Shown piece by piece: positions 6,272 through 6,815 of a DNA stretch of 6,815 nt (position 1 is the first letter of the stretch; each line of letters opens with the position of its first letter). The notes below the pieces were generated by a model. That model ran no database searches. It was given only the letters and a program-made list of their open reading frames with translations, and was not told where the DNA came from. Both the position numbers and the translations under genes were made by a program. The stretch is from Pseudomonadota bacterium (GTDB taxonomy: Bacteria; Pseudomonadota; Alphaproteobacteria; Sphingomonadales; Sphingomonadaceae), in contig JAFAED010000207.1 in assembly GCA_023424275.1 (NCBI GenBank), positions 1-6,815 on the forward strand, read 5' to 3'.

Positions 6272-6815
6272 ACGAACCCCAAATTTCTGGCGGGCAATGG
6301 ATCATCCCGCCGCGATATTCGACACCCGGCACGCGGTCGCGCGCGAGGAAGGTCGGTCCGTCGAGGTCGACAATGTCGCAGAGTTGGCCGACCAGATAGG
6401 ATGGCGCCATCGACAGGCTGCTGCCCATCATGTTGCCGACCATCACGTCGAGCCCCAGCGTCTTCGCCTGTCGCGCGATTGCGAGGCCTTCGGTCAGGCC
6501 GCCGCATTTATCGAGCTTGATATTGACGATATCGAAGCGCCCGACGAGCGACGCGGTGTCGGCGAGCGAAAGCGCGCTTTCGTCGGCGGCGAAAGGCAGC
6601 GGCCGCTTCAATCCATCGAGATCGCCCTCGCGCCCGCGCTTCAGCGGCTGCTCGAGCTGAGCGATGCGGGTCGACACCAGCGCCGGCAATAGTTCGGCGA
6701 GCGTGTCGACCTGATAGCCCTGATTGGCATCGACGCCGATCCAGGCATCGGGCCGTGCGGCGCGGATCGCGACGACGCGCGCGATATCGTCGGCCAGATC
6801 GCCGGTCAGCTTGAC
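6270..6815 (-). CDS. dgcA: Enolase-superfamily racemase/dipeptide epimerase, DgcA-like, C-terminal part (gene enters from the right edge)
   Basis: The last 181 residues are visible; roughly the first 140 of about 325 lie beyond the window. The frame is open from base 6815 to TGA at 6272-6270. It shows the catalytic barrel of the muconate-lactonizing-enzyme branch of the enolase superfamily. In order: VKL at the edge, probably the end of the KxK general-base motif; VDANQGY with the first metal Asp; LEQPL with the metal Glu; AADES with the third acidic ligand; IVNIKLDKCGG with the opposite catalytic lysine; and GNMMGSSLSMAPSYLVGQL leading to DLDGP. KxK plus KxDK with D/E/D ligands is the layout of dipeptide (L-Ala-D/L-Glu) epimerases and of DgcA, which racemises N-acetyl-D-glutamate to the L form. 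The nearby DUF1611/DgcN gene favours DgcA. L-Ala-D/L-Glu epimerase, used in murein peptide recycling, is the main alternative. The start is not visible. Confidence 0.82.
   Translation of the reverse strand, partial: VKLTGDLADDIARVVAIRAARPDAWIGVDANQGYQVDTLAELLPALVSTRIAQLEQPLKRGREGDLDGLKRPLPFAADESALSLADTASLVGRFDIVNIKLDKCGGLTEGLAIARQAKTLGLDVMVGNMMGSSLSMAPSYLVGQLCDIVDLDGPTFLARDRVPGVEYRGGMIHCPPEIWGS

Noticed and set aside
1..6815. CRISPR array, tRNA/rRNA, insertion sequence or prophage signals
   Set aside because: No regularly spaced repeats, no recognisable RNA gene sequence, and no transposase or terminal inverted repeats were seen; coding density is nearly complete.

Overview
The window is GC-rich and tightly packed. 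All six recognisable genes lie on the minus strand, so the reading order is from high to low coordinates. The style suggests an alphaproteobacterium of the Sphingomonadales (Sphingopyxis, Sphingomonas or Novosphingobium type). The reasons are a TonB-dependent receptor with an EIVVTAQKR-type TonB box, a Tat-exported peptidase beside it, and a peptide or amino-acid scavenging operon with 4-base gene overlaps. This taxonomic reading is inference from style only.

Layout in order of transcription: (1) 6815-6270, the C-terminal half of an enolase-superfamily racemase resembling DgcA (N-acetyl-D-glutamate racemase). (2) 6269-6188, a spacer with a 12-base inverted repeat, a TTGACA box in the centre of that repeat, and a strong ribosome binding site. 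(3) 6187-5045, a Tat-exported M19 (membrane/renal dipeptidase) family protein with an altered metal site. (4) 5040-2731, a TonB-dependent outer-membrane receptor. (5) 2711-1671, a DUF1611 protein of the DgcN type (D-glutamate N-acetyltransferase). (6) 1674-535, a membrane protein of about ten helices in the YkvI family (COG3949). (7) 538 to beyond base 1, the N-terminal part of a secreted class C beta-lactamase / PBP-like serine hydrolase. Genes 3 to 7 are separated by 4 bases, 19 bases, a 4-base overlap and a 4-base overlap, so they almost certainly form one transcription unit. There is no gene-free stretch over 300 bases.

The genes suggest a complete path for a D-glutamate-containing compound. 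The receptor would bring a peptide across the outer membrane. The M19 protein and the serine hydrolase, both carrying export signals, would act on it in the periplasm. The YkvI-like permease would move the released product across the inner membrane. DgcN would acetylate D-glutamate, and DgcA would racemise N-acetyl-D-glutamate to the L form for normal glutamate metabolism. The DgcN/DgcA chemistry is known from the families. The substrate of the receptor, peptidase, hydrolase and permease is inferred from context. The most notable points are the altered zinc site of the M19 protein, the possible role of the YkvI-like protein as a D-glutamate transporter, and the promoter-operator-like dyad at 6226-6261.
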